Origin: Massospora cicadina
Taxonomy: Eukaryota > Entomophthoromycota > Entomophthoromycetes > Entomophthorales > Entomophthoraceae
Assembly: GCA_022478985.1 (NCBI GenBank)
Contig: JAKSZP010014463.1
Location: forward strand, 124,001 to 188,000
Direction: 5' to 3'
DNA length: 64,000 bases
Position 1 is the first letter of the stretch, and every line of letters starts with the position of its first letter. Under the pieces are notes generated by a model. It was not told the DNA's origin. It saw only the letters and a program-made list of their open reading frames with translations, and made no database searches. Positions 12,501-23,179 of this stretch are shown one piece after another. The position numbers and the translations under genes are program-made.

Positions 12501-12507
12501 AACTACA

Positions 12508-12524
12508 CCCTGTAGTGAGCACCA
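12508..12524 (-). promoter_or_regulatory. Primer-binding site of A2
   Basis: On the minus strand, two bases after the LTR, the sequence is TGGTGCTCACTACAGGG. It is identical to the site in A1 (38394-38410) and differs from E (TGGCGCTTACTACAGGG) by transitions. Starting with TGG it fits priming by the CCA end of a tRNA; the tRNA is not identified. Confidence 0.75.
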
Positions 12525-12526
12525 AT

Positions 12527-13434
12527 TGTTAAAGTCAAGGATTCTCTCATATTGTAGTTTGCTTTTGCTCCCTAATATAACTGCAAACATATTGACCAAT
12601 TGCGTGATCATCTGAACTTAATAAACTGGGGCAAAAATAGTTTGAAGACTATTATTAAAGTTGATTGCTCTAAAATCCACGTTGAGTATAAGGTCCAACT
12701 ATAAACAGGTATTTCTTCCTTTTGGAGAATCCTGAACTGGTAGGGAGCTCTTATCTATTCTCTTCATGCAGAGAAATCTGATATTTGTTAACAACAACCT
12801 AAGGATATCCAATCTTTGAACACTTATCCCAACAGTAAGCCATACAACCATTTTATAAACAACTAATTATTCTCAAACTTATTTTTGTCTTTATTAAATA
12901 ATTGGGGGTTTTATTTTACACATGGCGCACAGCCTTTAAGCTTCCCACTGGAGATTAACTAATTGTTCCATCAGATGGCTTTAACCCTTAAGTTTTAGCT
13001 TCTGAATACTAACTGTTATCTTTGCCTTGGTTATTTATTAGTAGCGAAATCCTTGATGTCTAGCAACCAATATATTAGTGTCAGAATCTGGACACCATTT
13101 TATTAGGGTCATGTTTCTAGATTGCGCCTACTACCATTAAAAAGCATTAAAAACGCATTAATGTTTTGACAAACTTCACATTCAATTTTTATGAACAATT
13201 CCTCAAGTAATCTGACTATCAGGTGTTAATCCCTCATCAAATCACTACTTAGTATCGTCATGGGTGATTTTAACAAAAATACTAATTGGAAATAATAATT
13301 GGAGTACTTCTATTAATTATATATGACTAATAATATAGTTGGCAATCATCACTAAAATATCAGAATGAAAAATACTAATTTTTACATGCTTATTCTGTCA
13401 ATGAGATGAATAATGTTAAGCAAAAATTTCAATT
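12527..13434 (-). repeat. LTR of A2, right-hand copy (5' LTR)
   Basis: It starts tgttaaagtc and ends with a decayed terminus (aatt instead of aaca), immediately followed by the target duplication gttgt at 13435-13439. It aligns with 5689-6603. As the minus-strand 5' LTR it would hold the promoter. Confidence 0.83.
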
Positions 13435-13439
13435 GTTGT

Positions 13440-14760
13440 TCAATGATAATCTTATATATTTCTCTTTTTAAGAAAGGTATTCTTCCATAGTTTTTCCTAA
13501 GGTTTGTTGTCATAATATTTTGTTTAACATATTAAAAATAATCCTTCATACATATTAGTAGTTGATATGGTGGGCAGAAGAGATAAACGAATGGTATATT
13601 GATCTTTCATGCTGGGGAAGTGTTGTATATCATAATAAGAGCTTTTATTTTAATGCAAATATGGACATACGCCCTTACCGCTCTAAGCTTCTGTAACTAA
13701 TAAAATGAAGCGTGGTCATTTACTACTGTAAAGTACCTCATCTGAATTTATATAGTGAATTATTACATTCATAGACAACAAAACGCTCTTTTTCAGTCAC
13801 TATAAAATTTCTTATATGCGCTTCAAAAATTAAGTTACAATGGCCAGTGGGTGATCAACACCATTCTAGAAAGTTTGCAATAACACTGCTCCTATGGTGG
13901 TAAAGTTGTGTCCTTTAAGTGATGAATGGTTATTAAAATTTGAGTACCTGAGTATTAGCGCTTTTGATAAAACCCTTAGTTTTCAAAAACCTTTTGGTAA
14001 TTTTCTGTTAATTAGGTTAGACACCATTTTTAGGAGATGAAATAGCTTTTCCTTATTTTATATAAGTTTTGGCAGCCCTCAGTAGTAGATAATCATCCAA
14101 TAAACACATGGATGTGTTGCTTTTTATTTGGTTGTGGCATAAAAAATTGCGTTTCACTTAGCTGTTTTAGGCTGTAAGCCTTAATTTTTAATTAGAATCC
14201 ACACATTATAAATTGTTCTGAGAAGTTTTTTGCAGATTAGTATAAGATTGGCCCTAGTCTTAGGATATAACTTCCTAAAATTGTTGCTTGTGTTTATTGA
14301 AAATTTTTAAAAATTTTATATTATCCACATAACAATAAAACCTGAGATTTTAAATAGCATAATACACTGCCAATGGAAAGATGAGAGGCTTCAGTTGCGT
14401 TTCACAACCCTTGTGCCATCCAAGTGGGTTGATAAATTCCCTGGGCCATGATTATAGCGTATTTTGTTGTTTTCCTTTGGCAGCTTATCTGCATACTGAA
14501 GAAACTAAACTTATAGCCAAAAACAACACGCGCTGCCAAAGAAGTTCAGCCCATTGAAAATTTTTGGTACCAAATTGGATTCTTTATAAGTCACATTGTT
14601 AAGCATCCTATAATCTTTACCATGCAATTGGATCCATCCTTCTTATTATTAGCATTGGGTTGGCCTAAAGAATCTTTTTAGACCGCTACAACACCAGTTT
14701 TAAAAGTTAATTTTTTTATTACAGCTTCATCAGTCACCTTTAAGCATCTAATAGAGAAGA
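13440..14760 (-). pseudogene. RT and RNase H fragment of element H
   Basis: The minus strand reads C-Y-V-D-N-I-K-F with the Y-V-D-N box at 14320-14331 (YxDD expected, last Asp to Asn), followed by KIFNKHKQQF as in the segment after the YxDD box of Ty3 RTs. Upstream, about 14570-14650, text like EGWIQLHGKDYRMLNNVTYK corresponds to the motif region KKDGS...VDYRxLN. The RNase H part is around 13600-13900. The integrase of the same orientation lies at 4810-5640, beyond A2. The domain order (RT at higher coordinates, integrase at lower) fits one minus-strand element split by A2. Full of stops. Confidence 0.7.
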
Positions 14761-16030
14761 GGCAGAATGGATAGATGATTTTAATTATTGATAAGGTGTA
14801 AAATGTTCAATGTGCACCCAAAGTTTAAAGTTATTTATGAAATTTATACTAAATTCTCAAATAGGTTTATGGCTTGGCCCTTTATGCCGCCGTTAATGCA
14901 GAGAGGCTTTCACAAGGGGTCAGCAAACAAATGGATCTGCACTATCTCACTCTAAACAAGTTAAATAGTAAGCTAAAATTATAGATACTTATAATTTGTC
15001 AACTTATAAAGTATGTACAATAGCAACAACCTGATGTATCTTGATCTAAATAGGATAAAAAAGCTTTTTAAAACGCAGGATTCTATAATGATCAGATGAG
15101 GAAAATTCAGTCATGCAATAGGTATTAAGTTGGGCCAACTTTAAAGCACTATTATCTCGCCATATAATCCTAAGGAATTTCAAGTCAGTGTCAGTACCCA
15201 TTATAACTTGATGGCCCACAGGTATGGTAAAACTTTTATTAGCCCTAAGCGGCATGACCCTGGATTAAAAAATGGTTGGCAATTTCTTGATATATTTACT
15301 GTTATTTGTTACTAAATGGCTCTATAATATCTCTAAATAAAAGATTAATGAAAGTTAATATGGGATTTGGGGTCATCATTTTTCCTATTGTATTATAGCA
15401 GAAGTTTTTGTCCAAGTAGCACTAATTTTTCTTTAAAATAAGTCTTTATCCCATAATTTCACATAAAAGTTTCCTAAAAGAAAATCATAACTTTTTAGTA
15501 AAAAACATTGAGAGCTGATACTACTAGGAAGTTCAAACTTAGTCGCAGACCACTATAAGCTCCTAGAGATCTAATCATATTGGGCCCACGATTCTGTTTT
15601 ATAGTGGTCAATTTAAGCGCAAGACAGAGCTTTTTTCACTATTTTATAATAAAATATATTTAAAAAAATGCAATAATATCTCATTTGCTCTTTTTTTGAG
15701 TTTTTATATTACTGTAGGTGCACTAAAATAATTTTATCAAAAGTGTCTACTAAATTAAATAAAAAGTTTCAGTTTGACACAAATATGTTTGAAGGTCTAC
15801 GCATAATAGAGGGATAATTACTTTAAAGGCCCATATAGTATGGCCAGGTGGACCCGTCCAGCTCTATGGAATCACCAGAGGTTACCATACGCTCTATTTC
15901 TCAATTTTTCATATTGTTAAGACATGGGGATGAAATCCAACCACCTGAGAAAAGTTTACTGTAACAACACAGCCTCTGTTGTAAGTTTTAATTTATAATA
16001 AAGCTTATTTAGTAAGTAATGGTAAAAACT
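14760..16030 (-). other. Probable upstream part (protease/Gag side) of element H, unrecognisable
   Basis: By position this should hold the RT N terminus, protease and part of gag of H. One minus-strand stretch stays open at 15046-15255 (about 70 codons, containing GHQVIMGTDTDLKFLRI), but I cannot assign a domain. No D-S/T-G protease box could be read with confidence. Confidence 0.35.
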
Positions 16031-16440
16031 GCTTACTTTCCAATTATCCCTAAATTTTGCTGTGTAGTAGAGTCAAACAGATATGTTATGAAGAACATAA
16101 TCCAGTTTGTTTGTTGAGTTCTAAAGTTAGGGAAAAGTATATAGGATCTCAGGAAAAAACTCTATGCGCTTCCAGGCCAATGCCCTTGATGACTTTTTTT
16201 TTTAGTACTAGATGGTAATGCCCTTGATGACTTGTTATAAAAGATTTCTGTGTCATCTTGTTAATTTAAAAGTAAATTTTGATTATTTAATTATTTTCAG
16301 CATCAATAGTATATAATTCTTTAGAATGTGGATGATTCCTGACTGCAGTTATTATTATATCCTTTGTATTGTGTTCAAATCCTGCGATCAGAGGTGAATG
16401 AACTTTCACTTAAGGCAGAAGTTCTGACATTGACCCCTTT
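16030..16440. repeat. Diverged repeat, copy 1 (second copy at 47470-47840)
   Basis: The blocks ctatgcgcttcca, ctgtgtcatcttgtta, gtggatgattcctgactgcag and ctgcgatcagaggtga appear in the same order and spacing at 47590-47820, where they read with a few substitutions. No ORF is shared, so LTR or untranslated leader is more likely than coding sequence. Copy 1 carries an extra 38 bp (21-bp insertion plus one duplication arm) at 16196-16233 which copy 2 lacks. Confidence 0.65.
16179..16233 (-). mobile_element. Ultra-short retroposon-like insertion 2 (21 bp) with 17-bp target duplication
   Basis: The 17-mer aatgcccttgatgactt stands at 16179-16195 and again, unchanged, at 16217-16233. The 21 bp between them are, on the minus strand, accatctagtacta followed by seven further A. 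This is the clearest of the three: the homologous repeat at 47.6 kb shows no such insertion, so there is an empty-site comparison within the window. Perfect arms within badly decayed host DNA imply a recent event. Confidence 0.8.
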
Positions 16441-16549
16441 TAGATCTTATAGTAGCCGGTAAAAAGTCAAAAATCAACTATGTACTCAATTTATCACTGT
16501 CCTTTAGCGACCTTAACATCAAGTGTTCATTTCCCTTTTATAGATAATT

Positions 16550-17282
16550 AACTAGAGTTGTGACTAATTTTACCTATTTGTTCTCTCTTCCACCTTTCCA
16601 GTGATGGTAAAAAAGGACTAATCGCTCAGATGAAAAGTTTGCAGGGGTCCTGTTTATTGTTATACTTTGCTCTCTGGAGGTGGTAGCAGACAAATTTTTT
16701 AATGCCAAAGCCTGAAAGCAATGATTTCAATAGCAATAGCTCACATAGCAACTTCAGGGGCTTTGGGGGAGTTTTAGTCTAACATGAATGCACAAAGAGG
16801 CAGATCAAGAGATTCCTTCCATACAAGTCTTAGAAGGAGGACATTCTAATGATATAATGTAACTAATTTGGAAGGCTAGAATTGTACTGGTTAAGTACTG
16901 TGGCCAATAAGGAGGGAGATTGAGGCATTTTCCAAAGGGTTAGCTTAATATAGCGTTCTTTTTCTCTACCATCCCATTAGTTGCAGGATGGTAAGGGGTG
17001 GAAAAACTTGAGTAATTTCTATCAACTCTATAAATTCTTACACTAGAAATGACCAAAATAATGACCATTATTGGAGAGGATTATGGTAGGACATCCATAT
17101 TGGGGATGTTACAGGTATATAGAATGAGAGCGGTAGCTTTTGCCAAAGTGCAGGAAGCAATATGGGTTCAATAAATTTCTTTAATTAATTTACAGACAGT
17201 AAAAGAAATAGTTTCTAATTAAATGCTTGTGATAGAGGGCTACAACATCGATACTTACCATATGAGAGTTGGTTTATAAGGA
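16550..17282 (-). pseudogene. Integrase fragment of element F (core end and C terminus)
   Basis: On the minus strand around 16950-17010 the sequence reads FSTPYHPATNGMVEKKNAI, the classic region around the third catalytic acidic residue (the Glu of MVEKKN) of a Ty3-type integrase. Further down come an IN C-terminal-like piece LFYHHWKGGREQIGKISH (about 16560-16620) and stops. Upstream, the reading frame runs into the target duplication of element B at 17283-17287; removal of B joins it to the piece QTFLSPPTSSGPYKP that begins beyond 24615. F is a different family from A, B and C. Confidence 0.75.
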
Positions 17283-17287
17283 GGACC
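17283..17287. other. Target-site duplication of B, left copy (ggacc)
   Basis: It pairs with gaacc at 24611-24615 (one G-to-A transition). Both lie inside the integrase of element F. Confidence 0.75.
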
Positions 17288-18717
17288 TGTCATGGAAACA
17301 GCAGAAGAAGTTTAGACCGGCCTGCCAATCAGTATGTGTAAGCACCCAAAAAGCAAGCCAGAATGCCAGAGGCATGCTGACCGAATGGCATTGTATGGAG
17401 CTGGGCATTGGGAAATAATGAATCGTTGGTGTAAGACAACAGTGAATATGATCCTGAGAACAAACCAAATCAAGCCCACCCCAGACCCTGGAGGCCTTAC
17501 TGCAGGGGGCGGAGCCACATAAATAGTTTCAATGTGTTCACCACTATACAGGGCTGGTTTGACTGAGGAGACAAGAAGGCGGATCCTTTCTTGAAGATGG
17601 TGGACATAAGGCTACAAGATCCCAGTATACTGTTGTCAAAAGTTCATAACAACAGGGTAAATTGCCAGAAGTATCTAGCGCACTGAATCCAATATACGAT
17701 GGTGGGGGCCATAGTGACCATAAGTACTGGTAGAGCCCATCCAGTGTATGGACCAATGGGCCACCAGGGAAAAGCCATTGGCGATGCGGCCAGAAGGAAA
17801 TCAACTAAAATAAAAATGATTGGTTTCAAGGCAATTCTTTTTATTGCAAAGGAAAAGGAAAAAAATTGACCAACAATTTTTCATTTGAAATGCAACTGAT
17901 TAAATAGTGGTAATTGATGCGGAGACAAGCAGGGATTAGGACCCTCAATTTCAACCTAACTGGCGAATTATTCGGGAATTGGGCAGATAAGTTCACTGGG
18001 AACTGACATCAAAGAATTTGGCGGCAGGCTGAGTCACTGTCAGTTTGACCTTGAACATCCAAACCAAGGCTTGGCTACATTTCTAATGGTTGGTGCAACA
18101 GCATTTGGCCCAACAAGCAGCGGGAATCCCCCAAGGCCACCCCATGTAGGGGCGGTCTCATTTAGTTGGGAACAGCTACAGGACGCCCAACCCGCCCATG
18201 CCTGGTTGCTGGGCCATTCGTTTGGTCAAAGGCATTGCATCAGCCACAATGCCCAATTTTTCAGAAGGGAGCTTTGAACCCTTGTTGATGGTGCCTGAGG
18301 CTGTTATCTACCCGTTGGGAATGATCCCCAATGATTTTGGGAGGGGGGTGATTTTTTTGATTGTAGTGTTAACCAAATTGAAACTGTTGATGATTCCAGC
18401 CAATAGATCAGTCTTCATCCCTTTTTGACTATTTGTGATCCAAACATTGGGCTAATTACCACTTGATTTTGTTCCAATCAATTTCATTTTAGCGATCTCA
18501 GTGCAGATTTCACTAATTCCCCATAACAGTTCTTCCAAGGTGAATGTGGGTACCAGGGGAGGGATCTGAAGTGGAAGAGCTGTTACCCAGCGCTCATCTA
18601 CCACATGGGCGAGATCGCCCTTAGTATTAAGGTACAGCCATCCTCTTTGGGACCTATTTACTCAGGAACGGGAAAATGGCCCAATCAACGCCCAGGGGAT
18701 GTTCCCTGGGACTTACA
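17288..18717 (-). repeat. LTR of B, left-hand copy (3' LTR)
   Basis: It begins tgtcatggaaacagc and ends acttaca on the plus strand. It aligns end to end with 23180-24610; the differences are mostly transitions, with a few single-base gaps. It includes the shared block tgatgcggagacaagcaggg and the self-primer-like 11-mer at 17864-17874. The open stretches inside it (17334-17522, 18071-18428 and others) are not conserved as frames between the two copies and are not genes. Confidence 0.9.
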
Positions 18718-18815
18718 TTACCCTTTCCTTTTTCCAAAGGAAGGGCACCACCGGTGGGAAACTGCATGAGAGCCACATTCTTGTGCGCCTTGGGTAACTT
18801 AATCACCATAACCGT

Positions 18816-18999
18816 TGCAACTTTTTTGGGGGAGCTTCAGGGTGGGATTTATGGAATGCTTTTACCAGTTCCATACAGTTTGTGCAATTGTTCGCCTTGA
18901 ATCAACAGTTCTCATATGCTGGATACCCTTTCCACGCCATGAGATATTGTACAGACTGTCAGGATTTTTGGGTTGCCAGGATATTCTCTACCTCAGCAT
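18816..18999 (-). pseudogene. Chromodomain at the end of B Pol
   Basis: The minus strand reads DAEVENILATQKS, a stop, QSVQYLMAWKGYPAYENC, a stop, then CMELVKAFHKSHPEAP. This matches the chromodomain pattern EVExIL...YLVxWKGYPxxENxWxxxxxL. Chromodomains at the C terminus of integrase guide chromoviruses to modified histones. Both in-frame stops are TGA; the second falls at the position after ENC where Trp is usual, one residue on. The domain follows the GPY-like integrase end directly. Confidence 0.85.
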
Positions 19000-19222
19000 C
19001 TTCCCCATTTGTGACAATGATCAGTTCTGGTTCCGTGGGGACCATACCCTTGAAGGGCGACAGCTGGGAAACATGGAAGATGGGGTGCTGTTTCCAATGA
19101 GCAGGGAGCTTCAACCAGAACGCACCATTAACCAAGTCCTCCTCCACCAAATGGGGACCAGAGCGTTTTCTACCGAACTTATGGGAAGGGGTTTGAAAAC
19201 TTAAATGATGGGTATTGAGCAT
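18959..19222 (-). pseudogene. B integrase C-terminal (GPY/F-like) domain
   Basis: The open minus-strand frame contains HKFGRKRSGPHLVEEDLVNG then LPAHWKQHPIFHVSQLSPFK, the conserved end of chromoviral integrases (R-x-x-GP...LP...HPxFHVSxLxP). It continues into the chromodomain in the same frame. One frame shift separates it from the catalytic core at 19225-19860. Confidence 0.85.
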
Positions 19223-19224
19223 AA

Positions 19225-20330
19225 CTAGGAGCCCACCATTAGATCATGACCTGGGAGATGCTTGTGATCCGCGAACTGCTTGTAGTCATTGATGACTTTG
19301 GTGAGGTGTTCCCACACTAAGGATTGAGTTGACCTGATATGTTCAGTGTGATATGCAGCAGCTTGGACCTCAGGCCGCAAGCAAGGTCTGACCAAAAATG
19401 AAGGATTGTAACCCAACTTTGCTTCATAGGGAGAAAACCCCATGGACGCGTGAGTCCCATTATTATAAGCAAATTGAGCAAAAGGAAGTTTTTCAGCCCA
19501 GGTGTCCTGCGCAGCTGCAGCATAGATGCGCAGGTACTGTTCTGGGATTTGGTTAACTTGCTTGGTCTGTCCATCAGACTGGGGATGATACACAGTGGAA
19601 CAAAAGGGGGATATTTTTAGGACAGATAGGAGTTCAATCCAAAACCATGCTGTGAACTGTGAACCACAGTCACTGTTGATCTCCTGTTGGAGACCAAACA
19701 TTGAGAACACTTGGCGTATGAAAAGATGGGCAGTTTCCTCTGATGTAATCGCAGAAGCACAAGGTATAAAGAGGGAAAATTTAGTGAAGTGACCCACCAC
19801 CACCATCACCGCTGTGAACCCATTAGAACAGGGGAGTTTGATGATAAAGTCCACAGACACCGATGTCTATGAACCCTCTGTCTGCTGTAAGGGTGCAAAA
19901 GGCCATTTCTATCTGAGTGGTCTGACTTAGCCCTGGCACAAGTAATGCAATCGGCGATCCAGGCTGGAACTTCTTTTATCAAACCTGCCCAATTGTATTT
20001 CGCTTGATAAAGTCAAATCATTTCTTTTTATTAGGATGACTGACCGTGGGGGGATTGTGATGTGCATGTAATACCTCAGTTTTGAAGGAGGGGGGAACCA
20101 AGATGCAAGACCAAAAATAGATGAGCCCCTCCTCCAAGGAGTATAGGGAGAGCTTATGATTCTGGTGAGCCAACTGCTCAACCAACTCCACACCCTCAGG
20201 GCAGGCCATTTGACTGGCTAAGACCTGAGCAACTAGCAGGACGTTGGGAGCCAGAGCAACGGACAAAACAACAGGGGGGACAATTGAAAGGATTTGGGTG
20301 GCAGGAATCATGGTAACGAGATCCACTTCC
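19225..20330 (-). pseudogene. B integrase zinc-binding region and catalytic core
   Basis: The longest open frame of the element (19225-19860, 211 codons) holds MSVDFIIKLP with the first catalytic Asp, NSDCGSQFTAWFW with the second, and HPQSDGQTKQVNQIPEQYL where the third acidic residue has become Lys (GQTERVNQ is usual). The preceding part, to about 20330, shows the zinc-binding domain in pieces: HAHHN (about 20060) and DCITCARAKS (about 19935). Several shifts and the Glu-to-Lys change make it inactive, though the core remains open for 211 codons. Confidence 0.85.
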
Positions 20331-20449
20331 TTCAGGTCTGAGGAACAGTGGGCAGGGCTGCGGCTGAGGAAATTGGGAAGTACGTTGAGCGCACCTTTTA
20401 TGAATATATATTTGAAGTTAAAACTGCACAGGTCCCAATAGGTTTGGGC

Positions 20450-20965
20450 TTGCTAATGCACCAATTTTTGGGGTTTATGAAAGAACAAGAGATCCTGGTA
20501 GTCCATGCGGACCATTAACTCATGTTGAGCACCCTGTAACAGATACCTCCAATGAGTTAATGCCCATGCAATGGCTGCCAACTCCTTGTCATAAATGGTC
20601 CAAGACTGCTCCGTAGAGGTGAACTTCTGGGAAAAATAGGCAACCAGATGTTCCAAGCCATCATGCTCCTGGAGCAATACTGCCCTACTGCTACTGACAA
20701 GGCATACATGTAATGACATACGGCTTGGTGGGATCAGCATGTTTCAAAATGGGAGGAGACAAGAACACCTCTTTAATCAATTCAAACGCCTGTTGGCATT
20801 TGGGTGACCAGTGAAATGGTACATTTTTTTTGTAAGGAGGTGGTGGAGTGGGGCAGCAATATGGGAAAGTGCCAGAAAATTTTTCCAAGAAACTGATGGT
20901 TCCCAAGAAACTCAGTGGTTGTTTCTGGGTAATCAGGGTTGGCCATTCCTGGATAGCATCCAACT
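20450..20965 (-). pseudogene. B RNase H and connection region
   Basis: Frame 20691-20963 reads LDAIQEWPT-like text, FLGTISFLEKFSGTFPY and FHWSPKCQQAFELIKE, the usual segment after RT. After a frame shift, frame 20453-20740 has LEHLVAYFSQKFTSTEQSW, YDKELAAIAWALTHWRYLLQ with the catalytic Glu of RNase H, and VRMDYQDLLFF with a catalytic Asp. The first RNase H Asp (TDAS box) falls at the shift and is lost. Confidence 0.82.
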
Positions 20966-21710
20966 TATAATGAGGGATTGTGTAACCATCTTTAAAGATG
21001 AGGCTTCCGAGTAAGGTAATCTCCTCCTTATAGAACTCACTTTTTGGAAGGCTTGATGAACAAGCCTGCCTTATGCAAGGTGGCTACAACTGCTTCCAAG
21101 TCAGTAGCGTGTTGTTCAGGAGTTGGGGAGTGAACCAGAATGTCATCAATACATGCAACTGCGCAGGTAAACCAGAGGTCACCCAGTACATTGTCAATCA
21201 TACATTGAAACATAGCGGGAGCATTCTTCAGCCCAAAGGGCATCACGCGGAACTAGAAAATGCCGCGTTTCATCTGGATCACTGTTAACCATCCTTGCCC
21301 TTTCATTATCTGGATTCGGTTAAAAGAGTTCACTAGATCCAGCTTAGATAACACACAGGATTTGGCGATTCCCTGGCTAATTGTCTGCTCCAGAGGCAGG
21401 GGGTAGGGATCAGAAACCGTTACTTTGTTTAAGTGGCCATAATCCACGCAGGGATGGAGGGAACCATCCGCTTTTTTAGCAAAGATGAAGGTGACGTGAC
21501 TGGCGAGGTCTCCTTGAACAACAACCCTTTTTTCAGCTTATCGTCCAACCAAGTGTTGAGCGCAATCTCTTCCTCTATTGTATGGGGATACAACGGACAG
21601 TTGATATCACCAACACACGGTCATCTGAAATCCACATTCAAACCTAGTGTGAGGAGGCAAACAATCCGCCTTTTCCAAGTCGAAGATACTCTAATAGTGC
21701 CTTAAGCTTT
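20966..21710 (-). pseudogene. B reverse transcriptase
   Basis: Frame 21253-21447 reads MDYGHLNKVTVSDPYPLPLE and LSKLDLVNSFNRIQI (motif A Asp present). After a shift, frame 21037-21246 reads MPFGLKNAPAMFQCMIDN and then C-I-D-D-I-L-V-H, the polymerase box at 21142-21153, with Tyr replaced by Cys. Text around 21470-21540 carries the finger motif region. The order and spacing are normal for a Ty3 RT. Confidence 0.85.
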
Positions 21711-22144
21711 CAGGAAAAACCGGCCGGTATGCCTGCAGGAGTGACGAGTGAAGTAATAGAACTGCGTCCTTGTGTTTTCTTAAGAGTGTCAATCAGAGGG
21801 AATTCACCCTCCAGTTGATCATTGATGAATGACAGCATATTAGACTCCAAGTGAATCTTGACATGTTGCTGGAGCCACCATCCCACTCCTAAGATCACCA
21901 AAAACATCAAGTCCAGCATAGCAGAAAAATCATCTCAGAAGCTAAACTGGTGGATTGAAAAAGGTACTAACCAACGGACAACATACGAGGTCTGGGAGGC
22001 AGACAAAGCCACCATCACCAAGGGACCTGCATCCATTTCCAGTTCTAATTGTTGATCCAACTCAACACTCATGAAGTTCCCTGAAGCTCTGGTATCCACC
22101 AGGGCCTCAAAGGAAACATGGTGAGAGCTGACACTAATCTTCAT
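21710..22144 (-). pseudogene. B aspartic protease
   Basis: Frame 21935-22144 contains FEALVDTRASGNFMSVEL. The active-site triplet DTG reads D-T-R (22088-22096), a Gly-to-Arg change that abolishes activity. Frame 21710-21919 continues with ILGVGWWLQQHVKIHLESN, the conserved segment (ILGxxWL) at the end of retrotransposon proteases. One shift lies between them. Confidence 0.82.
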
Positions 22145-22249
22145 AAAGCAATAATAAATAAGAAAAGTTTTGTTTATTGAGATTTAACTGATTTTGTTTT
22201 GACTGAAGAAATAACTGGCAAATCAGGAGAAAGGTCAGGGGCTTTCGCC

Positions 22250-23160
22250 TGAGCAAAAATTTGAAGTACATGGTGGGAGAGCCAACTTCCTTCATCTGGG
22301 CTTTTACAGATTCATTTATAGGTCACTCAGAGTCAGCCAACTCGGACACAGGAGTTGCGACAGGATTGGCAACTGGATCTACTGCTGGTTTGAAGGTAGA
22401 CACTTCATCCGTGTCTTCATTGGGTAATCCTATCATAAAATTTTCCTTCTGATAATGGGAAGCATGGCAGGGGAAGGCATTAATAGTAGATGTGGTGGCA
22501 CATATTTGATCTACTGTTCCTTGGACGGTGGACCAGACCTCGTGATGTGCAGAAACTGAAACCAAGCCTGATCTAAAGACTTCTTGAAGCATATCAATAG
22601 AGAGGCCTAGCGCGAGAGCCAGTTCATGGAAGGTAGAAATCAAAGAAGCCAAACTAGGGGCTTTGGCCATGGCATAGAGCAATTTAATTAGGTGGTCCGA
22701 GAATGACACAGGGGGTTTCAAGGCAGCTGACATGACAGCCATCAGTGTGTGGGGCTTCTTGCTTGTGAGGAAGAGCGCAGAAGGCCTGTAACCCAGCGGT
22801 GGGCGTCCCCTTCCACAGCATCCAATAACGTGAGCCCTTGTTGGGCATGAGATAACGTGGAGGCGTTATTAAGTGCAATTGCTAAACGCATTTGCACCTC
22901 AGCGAGGGCATCAAGAACTTGATTAGCTATCTCCTGTGAAGGAACACTTTAGCTTCCTTCTGGGCTAGTGAGAGGGGGAGGAGCAGCAATCCGCGCAGCT
23001 TGGGCGGTCTGAAGAAGATTCTCCAAGGCAGAGCAGATACTATTCCCAAAATTGGTAAGTGACCAAACAAACAACAAAAACAGGCTACTGATTGCACATT
23101 CATTTGGTAAAGGGAACCACTGCAGCGCCCACCTTAAAGAGCAGAGTGGGAGTGGCTGGA
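22250..23160 (-). pseudogene. B Gag
   Basis: The minus-strand frame 22323-22742 (139 codons) ends with a Pro/Val/Ala-rich tail (DPVANPVATPVSELADSE). Upstream, other frames give NASTLSHAQQGLTLLDAVEG and HRWVTGLL (about 22750-22880). I see no CCHC zinc knuckle, which fits Tf1/sushi-like Gags that lack or have lost it. The start codon cannot be fixed because the N-terminal part (22880-23160) is broken. Confidence 0.65.
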
Positions 23161-23167
23161 AACAATA

Positions 23168-23178
23168 GTTGGTCGATT
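23168..23178 (-). promoter_or_regulatory. Putative self-primed binding site of B
   Basis: One base away from the 5' LTR, the coding strand reads AATCGACCAAC. Its complement GTTGGTCGATT agrees at 9 of 11 positions with GTTGGTCAACT at 23758-23768 in the adjacent LTR and at 10 of 11 with GTTGGTCAATT in the other LTR (17864-17874). No TGG follows the LTR, arguing against ordinary tRNA priming. In Tf1 the first 11 nt of the mRNA pair with the PBS. Confidence 0.55.
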
Positions 23179-23179
23179 A

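Larger units (their letters stand above)
5689..13434 (-). mobile_element. LTR retrotransposon A2 (Ty3/gypsy, non-chromodomain), complete in structure but decayed
   Basis: Two LTRs (5689-6603 and 12527-13434) flank a minus-strand internal region ordered PBS, gag, protease, RT, RNase H, integrase and long 3' untranslated region. The primer-binding site beside the right-hand LTR and the polypyrimidine run at 6605-6612 (a purine tract on the coding strand) fix the orientation. It is the same family as A1 at 37464-45142: the integrase, Gag and PBS align. A2 is more mutated than A1, with stops in every domain and altered catalytic residues, so it should be the older insertion. It lies inside element H between RNase H and integrase. 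Confidence 0.88.

Noticed and set aside
18071..18428. Open stretches inside the B LTR
   Set aside because: The frames are not kept in the other LTR copy (23.9-24.3 kb); they are chance frames in non-coding LTR.
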